DNA from: an uncultured Pelagibacteraceae bacterium | GTDB taxonomy: Bacteria > Pseudomonadota > Alphaproteobacteria > Pelagibacterales > Pelagibacteraceae | Length of the DNA: 64,000 nucleotides | NCBI GenBank assembly: GCA_902596355.1 | Contig: CACJTS010000001.1 | Coordinates: 1 to 64,000, forward strand | Direction of reading: 5' to 3' | Part shown: positions 1 through 8,590 of the stretch, piece by piece | Layout of the letters: each line of letters starts with the position of its first letter | How positions within the stretch are numbered: position 1 is the first letter of the stretch | Notes under the pieces: generated by a model | Seen by the model: only the letters and a program-made list of their open reading frames with translations | The model's database searches: none | Told to the model about the DNA's origin: nothing | Program-made: the position numbers and the translations under genes

Positions 1-2
1 AA

Positions 3-464
3 ATATTGTCTTTTTTAAAAAAAAATAAAATTAGTTATAAAAATGTAGGAGGTTACTATCCGTGCAATAATGAGATTGATGATCTGGAGATATTAAATTT
101 TTTAAAAAGTAAAAAGGCCAATATCTCATTACCAATAATTAAAAAAAATAATCAAATGGATTTTTTTGAGTGGAAAGAAGAAGATCCATTAAAAATTAAT
201 AAATACGGAATTTCTGAGCCAATTTCTGTGAAAAAAATTTATCCAGATATAATATTTGTACCATTGGTAGCCTATGACAATAATTTAAATAGGCTAGGTT
301 ATGGAGGAGGGTTTTATGACCGTTATTTAAATAAAATAATGAACATTAAAAAAATTTATAAGATTGGATTAGCATTTTCATATCAAGAATTAAAAAAAAT
401 TCCTATCAACCATTATGATAAGAAGCTTGATTTTATAATAACCGAGAAAAAAATTATACAATGA
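3..464 (+). CDS. 5-formyltetrahydrofolate cyclo-ligase, 5' end cut by window edge
   Basis: Converts 5-formyl-THF to 5,10-methenyl-THF with ATP, returning a stored folate form to the one-carbon pool in the cytoplasm. The visible part, about 152 residues, has the family's C-terminal signature: VPLVAYD, then the glycine-rich RLGYGGGFYDRYL segment that binds phosphate/ATP. Family members are usually 180-200 residues, and the frame stays open to the window edge, so roughly 30-40 N-terminal residues lie outside; the TTG at position 6 is not a credible start. The stop overlaps the ymdB-like start by 4 bp (ATGA), so the two are probably cotranscribed. Confidence 0.9.
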   Translation: MLSFLKKNKISYKNVGGYYPCNNEIDDLEILNFLKSKKANISLPIIKKNNQMDFFEWKEEDPLKINKYGISEPISVKKIYPDIIFVPLVAYDNNLNRLGYGGGFYDRYLNKIMNIKKIYKIGLAFSYQELKKIPINHYDKKLDFIITEKKIIQ

Positions 465-1264
465 GAATTTTATTTTTAGGTGATGTTGTTGGTATTTCAG
501 GATGTTCAAAATTAACAAGCAATTTACTTAATGAAATTGATAAAAAAAAAATCGACTTTGTAATTGTAAATGGTGAAAATGCAGCAGTTGAAGGAGTGGG
601 TTTGACTAAAGAAATATGTAAAGACTTTTTTGATTGTGGTGTTGATGTTATCACCACTGGTAATCATGTCTGGGATCAAAAAGAAATAATGGAATTTATT
701 GATATAGAAAAAAGATTATTAAGACCAAAAAATTTGTTTGAACCCGCCCCAGGTAAAGGTTTTGGAATTTATAAAACAAAAAATGATATTAAAATTGGTG
801 TCCTGAATTTGATGGGGAACGTTTTTATGAAAAAGTGTGAAGATGTTTTTGAAGCTTCAGAAAAATTTTTAAAAGAAAATAAATTAAAAAAAGATTTCGA
901 TTTACTTGTAGTTGATTTCCACGGTGAAATTACAAGTGAAAAAAATGCTATAGGACACTTTTTTGATGGAAAGGCAACACTTGTTGTTGGTACGCATACG
1001 CATATACCAACAAATGATGCGAGAATACTCAAAAATGGCACAGGATATCAAACTGATGCTGGTATGTGTGGAGACTTTGATTCAGTGATTGGAATGAACA
1101 AAGAAAACTCTTTAAATAAATTTTTAAAAAAAGAATCAGTTAAACATTTTCCTGCTAAAGGAGACGCTACTTTATGTGGAGTTATAGTGGATTGTGATAT
1201 AAAAACTGGTCTAGCAAAAGATATCAAAAGTTATTTATACGGAGATCAACTAAAAAATACTTAA
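461..1264 (+). CDS. YmdB-family metallophosphoesterase (TIGR00282 type)
   Basis: A calcineurin-like dinuclear-metal phosphoesterase of the YmdB family; Bacillus YmdB has 2',3'-cyclic nucleotide phosphodiesterase activity. At 267 residues it matches the usual family length. Metal-ligand motifs are visible in order: GD at residues 7-8, GENAA near 38-42, GNHVWD at 67-72, DFHGE near 152, and GTHTHIPT near 177. There is no signal peptide, so it is cytoplasmic. The start overlaps the folate ligase stop by 4 bp, and YebC follows after 4 bp. The substrate here is unknown; the family call is firm. Confidence 0.92.
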   Translation: MRILFLGDVVGISGCSKLTSNLLNEIDKKKIDFVIVNGENAAVEGVGLTKEICKDFFDCGVDVITTGNHVWDQKEIMEFIDIEKRLLRPKNLFEPAPGKGFGIYKTKNDIKIGVLNLMGNVFMKKCEDVFEASEKFLKENKLKKDFDLLVVDFHGEITSEKNAIGHFFDGKATLVVGTHTHIPTNDARILKNGTGYQTDAGMCGDFDSVIGMNKENSLNKFLKKESVKHFPAKGDATLCGVIVDCDIKTGLAKDIKSYLYGDQLKNT

Positions 1265-1268
1265 CATA

Positions 1269-1994
1269 ATGGCTGGACATTCACATTGGGCAGGAATTAA
1301 GCATAAAAAAGGTAAGGCTGATAAACAAAGATCAAAGATATTTTCAAAATTATCCAAAGAGATTACAGTTGCTGCAAAACTTGGAGATAAAGATCCCGCA
1401 ATGAACCCAAGATTGAGGTCTGCAGTACAAGCCGCAAGATCTGCAAATATGCCCAAGGATAATATTGAAAGAGCAATAGACAAATCTTCTGCAGCAACAG
1501 GAGCAAATTTTGAAAATTTAAGATATGAGGGATTTGGACCAGAAAAGATTGCTGTTATAGTTGAAACTTTAACAGACAACAAAAATAGAACTGCATCAAA
1601 CATTAGAACAATTTTTCAAAAAAACGGTGGAAACCTGGGAACCCTAGGTTCTGCCTCACATAATTTTCAACAATTAGGTATAATCAAGATTGATAAAAAT
1701 GAGATATCTGACGAAAAAATTTTAGATTTAGCTATCGAGTCTGGAGCTAATGAATGCTTATCTTATGACGATTATCATGAAATTCAGTGTCAAATAAGTG
1801 AGATATATAATGTTAAAAAAAATCTTGAGAAAATTATTGTGAATTTTATTTCTACAGAAATTGAATGGGTACCGTTAAATAGTGTTGAAGTGCATAAGGA
1901 TAATAAAGATGGTGTTCTAGATTTTTTAGAAACTCTTGAGGATGATGATGATGTTCAGAACGTTTATTCAAACGTTAATTTAGGTGGTATTTGA
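1269..1994 (+). CDS. yebC: YebC/PmpR-family regulator (TACO1-like)
   Basis: A YebC/TACO1 family protein. Members have been described as DNA-binding regulators and, more recently, as factors that help ribosomes through difficult sequences. The N-terminus is diagnostic: MAGHSHWAGIKHKKGKAD, followed by the KIFSKLSKEI helix and NMPKDNIERAIDK. Length is 241 residues, as usual. It ends with an acidic run (EDDDD, near 229-233). In many proteobacteria yebC lies directly before ruvC, and here its stop overlaps the start of a RuvC-like gene by one base. Confidence 0.95.
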   Translation: MAGHSHWAGIKHKKGKADKQRSKIFSKLSKEITVAAKLGDKDPAMNPRLRSAVQAARSANMPKDNIERAIDKSSAATGANFENLRYEGFGPEKIAVIVETLTDNKNRTASNIRTIFQKNGGNLGTLGSASHNFQQLGIIKIDKNEISDEKILDLAIESGANECLSYDDYHEIQCQISEIYNVKKNLEKIIVNFISTEIEWVPLNSVEVHKDNKDGVLDFLETLEDDDDVQNVYSNVNLGGI

Positions 1995-2488
1995 TGCTGA
2001 TTATTGGAATCGATCCAGGCATCTCAGGATCAATCTGTTTTTTTGAGGATGGGATAATAAAAGACGTAATTGAAATGCCAACTATGACAGAAGGCAAGAA
2101 GAACAAGAAACAAGTAAATGGTGCACAAATATTTAATGAAATTAGTGAAAGAATAAACAAAATTGATAAAAAAAATATAAAAGTTGTAATTGAGCAAGTT
2201 TCTGCAATGCCTGGCCAAGGTGTTACAAGCATGTTTAATTTTGGTCAATCTTTTGGTATTTTGAAAGGGATTTGTAGCGCTATGCATTTATCTGTTTATT
2301 ATGTTAGGCCCGCTAAGTGGAAAAAATATTTTAATCTTATTAATTCAGAAAAAGATGCGAGCAGGACAAGAGCTATTGAGATTTTTCCATATTTTTCAAC
2401 ACATTTATCAAAAAAGAAAGACAACAACAAAGCAGATGCTATTCTCATAGCTAGTTTTTTTTTCGAAACTTACAAAAAAGAAGAATAA
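1994..2488 (+). CDS. divergent RuvC-like Holliday junction endonuclease
   Basis: An RNase H-fold nuclease of the RuvC superfamily, presumed to resolve Holliday junctions. Visible acidic residues are D7 in GIDPGISG, E67 in VVIEQV, and D148 in KADAILIA; where many RuvCs carry a fourth acidic residue or His three positions before the last Asp, this one has Asn145. The central MPGQGVTSMFNFGQSFG and RPAKWKK segments resemble the phage/divergent RuvC-like subgroup more than E. coli RuvC; that is from memory. ATG 1994 is preferred over the in-frame TTG at 1991. Length is 164 residues. It occupies the ruvC position after yebC, but ruvA and ruvB do not follow; tolQ does. Confidence 0.75.
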   Translation: MLIIGIDPGISGSICFFEDGIIKDVIEMPTMTEGKKNKKQVNGAQIFNEISERINKIDKKNIKVVIEQVSAMPGQGVTSMFNFGQSFGILKGICSAMHLSVYYVRPAKWKKYFNLINSEKDASRTRAIEIFPYFSTHLSKKKDNNKADAILIASFFFETYKKEE

Positions 2489-2541
2489 TCAATTTAAATT
2501 AATAGCCAAAATGATGACACATTTAGGTGTGATGAGTAAGT

Positions 2542-3216
2542 ATGGAAGCAGATATAGCAACAAAAGCAGTAGAATTAGGAACTAATACAGATTTTTCATT
2601 ATTCAGTTTATTTCTTAGAGCAGACATTATTGTTAAGTCTGTAATGATATTGTTAATATTATGCTCAATATATTCTTGGGCTGTAATTATAGATAAGTTT
2701 CGTTTATTTAAAAAAATAACTAAATCTTCTGAAGAATTTGAAGAAAAATTTTGGAACTCTAAGTCTGCTGAGACTTTTTATAATAGCTTACCTAGTAAAC
2801 TTGAAGATCCAATGTCACTTGTGTTTCAGGATGCGATGGAAGGATTGCTTAAAAAAAAATCAAGAACTAACATTAGTGAAAGAATGAGTGCATCCTTAGA
2901 GGCTGGAATTGAAAAACAAATGACAAAAATTGAAAAAGGTTTTACTTTTTTAGCAACAGTAGGTTCAACAGCTCCTTTTATTGGATTGTTTGGAACTGTT
3001 TGGGGAATTATGAATTCTTTTCAATCAATTGCAATATCAAGAAATACGAGTCTTGCAATTGTCGCACCAGGAATTGCAGAGGCATTATTTGCAACTGCGC
3101 TTGGTCTATTAGCTGCAATTCCAGCAGTAGTTGCTTATAATAAATTTAATAATGATGCTAAAAAATATTCTGAGAAATTAGAAAACTTTTCTAAAAGATT
3201 TTTAACGATTATCTAA
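2542..3216 (+). CDS. tolQ: TolQ, Tol-Pal proton channel subunit
   Basis: Inner-membrane MotA/TolQ/ExbB family protein that, with TolR, forms the proton-driven motor powering TolA. Three hydrophobic segments are visible: near residues 30-48, near 133-155 (the TVGSTAPFIGLFGTVWGIM signature) and near 170-198. Length of 224 residues matches the family. It begins the run tolQ-tolR-tolA-tolB-pal-cpoB, and the tolR start follows the stop directly. The ybgC thioesterase gene often found before tolQ is absent. Confidence 0.96.
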   Translation: MEADIATKAVELGTNTDFSLFSLFLRADIIVKSVMILLILCSIYSWAVIIDKFRLFKKITKSSEEFEEKFWNSKSAETFYNSLPSKLEDPMSLVFQDAMEGLLKKKSRTNISERMSASLEAGIEKQMTKIEKGFTFLATVGSTAPFIGLFGTVWGIMNSFQSIAISRNTSLAIVAPGIAEALFATALGLLAAIPAVVAYNKFNNDAKKYSEKLENFSKRFLTII

Positions 3217-3633
3217 ATGGCATTTAAACTTAATCGCTCTTCTAAAGAACCTATGAGTGAAATAAATGTTACTCCTTTTGTAGATGTAATGTTGGTTTTG
3301 TTAATTATTTTTATGGTTACAGCACCATTGTTAACAGTTGGAGTTCAAGTTGATTTACCAGAGAGCTCAGCCGACTCACTTCCTGAAGAGACTGAACCTT
3401 TAACATTATCTATTAATGCAAAAGGTGAAATTTTTATTCAAGAGGCAAAAGTCGAATACGATAATATCATTGCTAAAGTTTTAGCGGTTTCAAAGAATAG
3501 AACTGACACAAGAATTTATGTTAGAGGTGATAAAACAATCAACTATGGAAGAGTTTTAGAAATAATGGGGTTGTTATCAGGATCTGGCTTTACAAAAGTA
3601 GCTTTAATTTCAGAACCGTACAAACAAAGGTAA
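3217..3633 (+). CDS. tolR: TolR, Tol-Pal motor subunit
   Basis: ExbD/TolR family protein with a short cytoplasmic N-terminus, one membrane helix (about residues 22-42) and a periplasmic domain. Asp23 in NVTPFVDVML lines up with the Asp that carries protons in the TolQR channel. Length is 138 residues, typical. The ATG abuts the tolQ stop with no gap, which suggests translational coupling and a fixed stoichiometry. tolA follows after 5 bp. Confidence 0.96.
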   Translation: MAFKLNRSSKEPMSEINVTPFVDVMLVLLIIFMVTAPLLTVGVQVDLPESSADSLPEETEPLTLSINAKGEIFIQEAKVEYDNIIAKVLAVSKNRTDTRIYVRGDKTINYGRVLEIMGLLSGSGFTKVALISEPYKQR

Positions 3634-3638
3634 TTAAA

Positions 3639-4502
3639 GTGAATAGAAGCATAATTATTTCTTCTGTTTTACATGGAATTTTAATTTTTATTACTGCTAT
3701 GAGTTTGCCATTTTTAGCAAAAAAACCTCTTGATATTCCACCTGTTGTATCTGTTGAGTTAATTCAAATAGCTGAAAAAACTAATATTCCTTTTGCACCT
3801 AAAGCTAAAAAAATAATTGAAAAAGTAAAAGAGAAAGAGAAAAAACTTGTTTCAGAACAAGCTCCACCAAAAAAAGTAGAAAAAACAAAAACAAAAACAG
3901 TTTTATCTCCTGATCAAAATAATCAAAAAATAGTTAATGAAACTCCAGAGGCGATTCCGCTGCCTGAAAAAACCGTAAAAAAAGTGGAAACAAAAGAGGA
4001 AAAAAAACAAAACCCAGAAAAAGTAGACGATGAGGTAAAACAAGTATCAGAATTTGAAAAAAAAGATTTATTTGATCCAAATAATATTGCTGCTTTAATA
4101 GACAAATCAAAAGAGGAGAGTGCAGAGGTTTTGAAAAAAAATAACGATATAACACAAGATCAGGATAGAAATATAGAAAGTGCAGGCCTTACTCTAAGTG
4201 AAGAAGACGCATTAAAGGCACAAATATTTGGATGCTGGAGTATTCCATTAGGATTACCATATAATAAAAATTTGTTAGTTAGAATAAAATTAAAGCTTAA
4301 ACCTGATGGAACTGTTTCAAAAACTGAGATTTTAGATCATGCTAGAATGAATAAACCAGGTCAAGCATTTTATAAAGTTTTAGCAGAAAGTGCGCTTCGT
4401 GCTGTTAAATTGTGCCAACCCCTGAGGGTTCCTACCACAGGCTATGAAAGATGGAAAGAATTACAGTTGAATTTTGATGCAAGAGAGATGCTAGAAGGCT
4501 AA
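3639..4502 (+). CDS. tolA: TolA-like energy-transducing envelope protein
   Basis: Likely TolA, the stalk that carries TolQR force to TolB-Pal at the outer membrane. It has one N-terminal membrane helix (about residues 5-26), a charged K/E/P-rich linker (about 55-145) and a folded C-terminal domain containing the TonB/TolA-C-like FGCWSIPLGLP stretch and a VRIKLKLKPDGTV strand. At 287 residues it is much shorter than E. coli TolA (421) and lacks the long Ala-rich helical domain. The start is GTG. The name rests mainly on position between tolR and tolB plus this architecture. Confidence 0.85.
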   Translation: MNRSIIISSVLHGILIFITAMSLPFLAKKPLDIPPVVSVELIQIAEKTNIPFAPKAKKIIEKVKEKEKKLVSEQAPPKKVEKTKTKTVLSPDQNNQKIVNETPEAIPLPEKTVKKVETKEEKKQNPEKVDDEVKQVSEFEKKDLFDPNNIAALIDKSKEESAEVLKKNNDITQDQDRNIESAGLTLSEEDALKAQIFGCWSIPLGLPYNKNLLVRIKLKLKPDGTVSKTEILDHARMNKPGQAFYKVLAESALRAVKLCQPLRVPTTGYERWKELQLNFDAREMLEG

Positions 4503-4511
4503 TATAAAAGA

Positions 4512-5852
4512 ATGTTAAAAAAAATATTAAGTCTATTTATAATTCTTATTCCCATTAATGCCTTTGCATTAATCGAGGTAGACATTACAAGAGGAAATCT
4601 TAATCCTCTTCCATTAGCTGTATCTCCTTTATCAATAGATGAAACTTCTAGAAAAAGTTTTGAAAAAATATTAAAAAAAGATAACATCGGATCTGAAATA
4701 TCAATAATTGTTGAAAATAACTTAAGAATTTCAGGACTGTTTAACCCTTTAGATAAAAAAGCTTTTCTTCAAGCTCCTGATATTGCCAATTTAAAACCTA
4801 GATTTGAGGACTGGAACTTAATTAAGGCTCAAGCACTTATAACTGGTAAAGTAAATTATGTTGATGATAAGTTAAGAGTAGAATTTAGGTTATGGGATGT
4901 TTTAGCTGCAAAGGAAATGATGGCTTTAGCTTTTACTACAGTTCCAAGTAATTGGAGAAGAGTAGGCCATATTATATCTGATAAGGTTTATGAAAGGTTG
5001 ACAGGAGAAAAAGGGTATTTTGACACAAGAATAATTTATGTCTCAGAAGAGGGACCCAAAACACAAAGAATAAAAAAATTAGCAATAATGGATCAAGACG
5101 GAGCAAATAATAAATTTTTAACTTTAGGAAATGAATTGGTATTAACTCCTAGATTTAATCCAACTAGTCAAATGGTAACTTACTTATCTTATTTTAAAAA
5201 TATGCCTAGAGTATATCTTTTAGATATTGAAACAGGCACCCAAGAGGTGGTTGGAGACTTTCCAGGTATGACTTTTGCACCAAGATTTTCTCCTGATGGC
5301 AAAAAAATTATAATGAGTTTTGCAAAAGATGGTAAGTCAGACATTTACACAATGGATCTTGAAAATAGGATTGTAGAAAAAATTACTAACCATCCATCAA
5401 TTGATACTTCACCTTCTTACTCTCCAGATGGTAAATATATTACATTCAATTCCGATAGAAGCGGTTATCAGCAAATATATGTAATGAAAAATGACGGAAC
5501 TGATGTGAAAAGAATTTCTTTTGGGAATGGTTTATACGGAACGCCTGTTTGGTCTCCAAGAGGAGATTTGATTGCATTTACCAAATTACATAAAGGAAAA
5601 TTTTATATTGGCGTGATGAGAACTGATGGGAGCGGAGAAAGACTTTTAACCGAAAATTATTATCAAGAAGCACCATCTTGGTCTCCTAATGGAAGAGTAC
5701 TTATTTTTTATAGAGAAACTAAAACTAACGCTAAAGGCGAGGGATTTTCAGCTAAATTATGGTCTATTGATTTAACAGGTTATAATGAACGTCAAATTAA
5801 GACCTCAACTGATGCATCTGACCCATCATGGTCATCATTATTAAGCAATTAG
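4512..5852 (+). CDS. tolB: TolB, periplasmic beta-propeller of the Tol-Pal system
   Basis: Periplasmic protein that binds Pal and is released by TolA, supporting outer-membrane constriction during division. It has a signal peptide (residues 1-18 hydrophobic, ending near NAFA), an N-terminal alpha/beta domain, and a C-terminal six-blade propeller with PD40-type repeats such as [24 protein letters not shown] and WSPNGRVL. Length of 446 residues is normal. It sits 9 bp after tolA and is followed by pal. Confidence 0.96.
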   Translation: MLKKILSLFIILIPINAFALIEVDITRGNLNPLPLAVSPLSIDETSRKSFEKILKKDNIGSEISIIVENNLRISGLFNPLDKKAFLQAPDIANLKPRFEDWNLIKAQALITGKVNYVDDKLRVEFRLWDVLAAKEMMALAFTTVPSNWRRVGHIISDKVYERLTGEKGYFDTRIIYVSEEGPKTQRIKKLAIMDQDGANNKFLTLGNELVLTPRFNPTSQMVTYLSYFKNMPRVYLLDIETGTQEVVGDFPGMTFAPRFSPDGKKIIMSFAKDGKSDIYTMDLENRIVEKITNHPSIDTSPSYSPDGKYITFNSDRSGYQQIYVMKNDGTDVKRISFGNGLYGTPVWSPRGDLIAFTKLHKGKFYIGVMRTDGSGERLLTENYYQEAPSWSPNGRVLIFYRETKTNAKGEGFSAKLWSIDLTGYNERQIKTSTDASDPSWSSLLSN

Positions 5853-5874
5853 TAGATTAATTATTTTAAATTTC

Positions 5875-5903
5875 TTGATTTTTAGACTTGAAACCTCTAT
5901 TTA
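5875..5903 (+). promoter_or_regulatory. candidate sigma-70-type promoter for pal
   Basis: TTGATT (5875-5880), a 17-base spacer, then TATTTA (5898-5903) in the 98-bp gap between tolB and pal. A transcript from it would start near 5910, downstream of the in-frame TTG at 5888 but upstream of ATG 5951, which supports the later start for pal. An internal promoter would raise the level of this abundant lipoprotein. Sequence match only. Confidence 0.4.
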
Positions 5904-5950
5904 CTTGTGAAAAAGTTAGAAAATTGAAATTAGCAGCAAGGAGCAATTTA

Positions 5951-6448
5951 ATGAGATTAAGCAAAATTTTTAAAAACACGCTTTTAGTATTAACAGCTTG
6001 CCTAGTGCTATCTGCATGTGCAACAAAAAAAGAAGTAGCAACAACGGATAGTATTAAAGGTCAAATGCAAGGTGATGTTTATACAGGAACAGATACAGTA
6101 GAATACTTAGCTGATGGTGTTCCAGACAGAGTCTTCTTTGCAACAAATGAGTCTATTTTAACAACTGCATCTAGAGAAACTTTAAGAGCACAAGCGGCAT
6201 GGTTACGAAAAAATCCAAGCATTAATGTAGTTCTTGAAGGTCATGCTGACGAAAGAGGAACTAGAGAATATAACTTGGCCCTAGGTGAAAGAAGAGCGAA
6301 TGCAGCTAAAGATTATTTAATGACTTACGGAATATCTTCAGACAGAATTACTGTTTTGAGTTATGGTAAAGAGAGACCAGTTGACTCTGGCTCAAATCCA
6401 CTAGCTTGGTCAAAAAATAGAAGATCAGTAACTGTTAAAGCAAATTAA
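5951..6448 (+). CDS. pal: Pal, peptidoglycan-associated lipoprotein
   Basis: Outer-membrane lipoprotein that binds peptidoglycan through an OmpA-like domain and is the cell-wall anchor of the Tol system. ATG 5951 is chosen over the upstream in-frame TTG at 5888 because it has AAGGAG about 8 bases upstream and gives a clean lipoprotein signal: a charged start, a hydrophobic stretch and the lipobox LSAC with Cys23. The C-terminal OmpA motif is present (LEGHADERGTREYN, then ALGERRANA). Length is 165 residues. A terminator follows. Confidence 0.95.
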   Translation: MRLSKIFKNTLLVLTACLVLSACATKKEVATTDSIKGQMQGDVYTGTDTVEYLADGVPDRVFFATNESILTTASRETLRAQAAWLRKNPSINVVLEGHADERGTREYNLALGERRANAAKDYLMTYGISSDRITVLSYGKERPVDSGSNPLAWSKNRRSVTVKAN

Positions 6449-6460
6449 TTATTTAAAATT

Positions 6461-6499
6461 AAAGACCCTAAAACCTACATTGGATTTGGGGTCTTTTTT
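6461..6499 (+). terminator. rho-independent terminator after pal
   Basis: The left arm AAAGACCCTAAA (from 6461) can pair with TTTGGGGTCTTT (6485-6496), with one G-T pair, around a 12-base loop, followed by a run of T. It lies 13 bases after the pal stop and before cpoB, so it probably separates the tol-pal transcript from cpoB, or allows partial read-through. Confidence 0.85.
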
Positions 6500-6534
6500 T
6501 TGCCATTTTTATAATCATAAATCTTATTGAAATC

Positions 6535-7539
6535 ATGTTCATATTTAAATTAGTGATATTAAAATTATTTTTCATCTTAAATTTCGTTTTAATTAATATT
6601 TCTTATGCAGATAATCATAACATTTATGAAACATTAGAAATAATCAAAAATGATCTTAAAACTCTTGAAAGAGCAGTTTATTCTGGATCTATTGAATTAC
6701 AAACAAGTAATAATGGTAATTCAGTTTCAGATTTAGATCAAAATTCCGAAGATGTTCTAACTAGACATTTATTAAAATTATCTGAAGTTGAAGATCAGTT
6801 TAGAGAACTTACTAATAAATTTGAAGAAATAAATTTTAAGTTGGATAAATTATCTACCCGAGTTTCAAAAATTCAAGCTGATAATCAAATAAGATTTCAA
6901 GATATTGAAAATAATATTAGTTCTGGAAATATTGGTAATGTAGAAAATCAGTTAAGTTCAAAACCAAAAACTGATGAGCAAAAAGTTTTACCTGGAAGTT
7001 CTCAACCTCAAGATTTGGGAACAATTTCATATAAAGATACACAAACAAAAGAAACTTCTCAACAAATTCAATCTGTAGACACTACTGCTTCAATTGTAAC
7101 AGAAACTTTTCAATCTGAAGAAAAAATACTTCCTAAAGACTTAAATCCAAGTGAGCAATATGAATTTGCAACTAGTTTTTTAAAAGTTGGAGATTATAGT
7201 ACAGCTGAAAGAGCTTTTAGAGAATTTGTTCTATCCAACCCTGATCATGAATTAGCGGGTAGTGCGCAATACTGGTACGCGGAAACATTTAGAATTAGAC
7301 AATTATATACTGATGCAGCTTCTGCTTATTTAGAGGGTTACCAAAAATATCCTAAAGGTAAAAAAGCTCCAATTAATCTATTAAAACTTGGAGTATCAAT
7401 GGTTCAAATTGGAGAAAAAGACCAAGGATGTAAAATGATAAATGGTGTAGAATTACAATATCCAAATGCAAATCAGTCTGTAATACAAAAAGCAAAATAT
7501 GAGTCCAAAAAATTTGAATGCATCAAGCAAGACTCATAA
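6535..7539 (+). CDS. cpoB: CpoB/YbgF-like Tol-Pal accessory protein
   Basis: Periplasmic coordinator of peptidoglycan synthesis and outer-membrane constriction, normally encoded after pal. It has a hydrophobic signal sequence (residues 4-25), a coiled-coil region rich in Glu/Leu/Lys (about 75-125), a low-complexity Gln/Ser/Thr linker (about 135-200), and C-terminal TPR repeats containing YEFATSFLKVGDYSTAERAF and AQYWYAETF. Length of 334 residues is slightly above the E. coli protein. The 3' end overlaps tilS by 41 bp in a different frame. Confidence 0.88.
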   Translation: MFIFKLVILKLFFILNFVLINISYADNHNIYETLEIIKNDLKTLERAVYSGSIELQTSNNGNSVSDLDQNSEDVLTRHLLKLSEVEDQFRELTNKFEEINFKLDKLSTRVSKIQADNQIRFQDIENNISSGNIGNVENQLSSKPKTDEQKVLPGSSQPQDLGTISYKDTQTKETSQQIQSVDTTASIVTETFQSEEKILPKDLNPSEQYEFATSFLKVGDYSTAERAFREFVLSNPDHELAGSAQYWYAETFRIRQLYTDAASAYLEGYQKYPKGKKAPINLLKLGVSMVQIGEKDQGCKMINGVELQYPNANQSVIQKAKYESKKFECIKQDS

Positions 7540-8527
7540 GTTTTTATTAAATTATTTAAAAGATAAACAAACTTTTCAAATTTATAAAAAATTTGAAAAA
7601 GATATTAAATTAAATGAGGATTTTATAGTTGCGGTCTCTGGTGGTCCAGACAGCCTAGCTTTATGTTTTTTATCTAAAATTTATTCGATTAAAAAAGATC
7701 TAAAAGTAAAATATTTGCACGTTGACCATAAACTAAGAAACAATTCAACAAAAGAGGCTAAATTTGTAAAATTACTTCTAAAAAAATTTTCTACAAATGT
7801 TGAGATTCTAACCTGGGTTGGCAAAAAACCAAAAAGCAATATTCAATCTGTTGCTAGGGATAAAAGATATGCACTCATGATTAACAAGGCAAAAAAATTA
7901 AAAATAAATAATATTTTATTAGGTCATCATAAAGATGATTTAGTAGAAAATTTTTTTATTAGAATTTTAAGAGGTAGCGGTTTAAATGGCATGGTGTCAT
8001 TTGATCAAAAAACTAATCTAAAAAATATTAATTTAATTAGACCTTTGTTAAAATTTACTAAAACAAATTTAGAATATATTACCAAAAAAGTATTTAAAAA
8101 TTATGTTGAAGATTCATCAAATAAAAACGATAAATTTAAAAGAGTAAAAATTAGAAATTTTATAAAGAATTTGGAATTAGAGGGATTGGATAAAGATAAA
8201 TTTAATCTAACCATTAAAAATTTAAGATTTGCTAATGAGTCAATTAAACACTTTGTAGAAAAAAATTTAAAAGATAATTCGACGAATTCAAATGTTAATA
8301 AATTTGTTATTTTAAATAAAAATTTTTTTCTTCAACCAGAAGAAGTAGTTTTTAGGTCTCTCACGGAAGTGCTAAAAAGTGTTGGTAAGAAATACTATTC
8401 AACAAGAGGAAAAAAAATTGATAAATTAATTTATCAAATTAAAAATGATAACTCATTCAAGACTACTTTAGGAAACTGTGTAATTAAGAAGGTAAATAAC
8501 TCAATTATAGTATCAAAAGAGTGTTAA
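7499..8527 (+). CDS. tilS: tRNA(Ile)-lysidine synthase
   Basis: Modifies C34 of the CAU-anticodon tRNA-Ile to lysidine, so that it reads AUA rather than AUG. This matters here because AUA codons are frequent. The ATP-pyrophosphatase P-loop SGGPDS is at residues 47-52, with HVDHKLR near 76 and LLGHHKDDLVENFF near 141. At 342 residues it has the N-terminal catalytic domain plus a reduced C-terminal portion compared with E. coli (432). ATG 7499 lies inside cpoB. Confidence 0.93.
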   Translation: MSPKNLNASSKTHKFLLNYLKDKQTFQIYKKFEKDIKLNEDFIVAVSGGPDSLALCFLSKIYSIKKDLKVKYLHVDHKLRNNSTKEAKFVKLLLKKFSTNVEILTWVGKKPKSNIQSVARDKRYALMINKAKKLKINNILLGHHKDDLVENFFIRILRGSGLNGMVSFDQKTNLKNINLIRPLLKFTKTNLEYITKKVFKNYVEDSSNKNDKFKRVKIRNFIKNLELEGLDKDKFNLTIKNLRFANESIKHFVEKNLKDNSTNSNVNKFVILNKNFFLQPEEVVFRSLTEVLKSVGKKYYSTRGKKIDKLIYQIKNDNSFKTTLGNCVIKKVNNSIIVSKEC

Positions 8528-8590
8528 AGTTGATGAAATAACTGATATTTTGTCACTTGTTAATTTAATAATAATTCTTATTTTAATATT

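Noticed and set aside
769-1041. Open frame on the minus strand inside the YmdB-like gene
   Set aside because: It is a shadow of an AT-rich coding region, with no recognisable domain and no SD. Many similar frames (e.g. 1250-1603, 8806-9243, 30158-30478, 38056-38352) were dropped for the same reason.
3840-4060. Lys/Glu-rich repeat-like stretch as a tandem repeat or frameshifted region
   Set aside because: No repeating unit; it is the low-complexity linker of TolA and the frame is intact.
5888-5950. TTG start extending Pal by 21 residues
   Set aside because: The extension would spoil the lipoprotein signal, lacks an SD, and lies upstream of the start expected from the candidate promoter.
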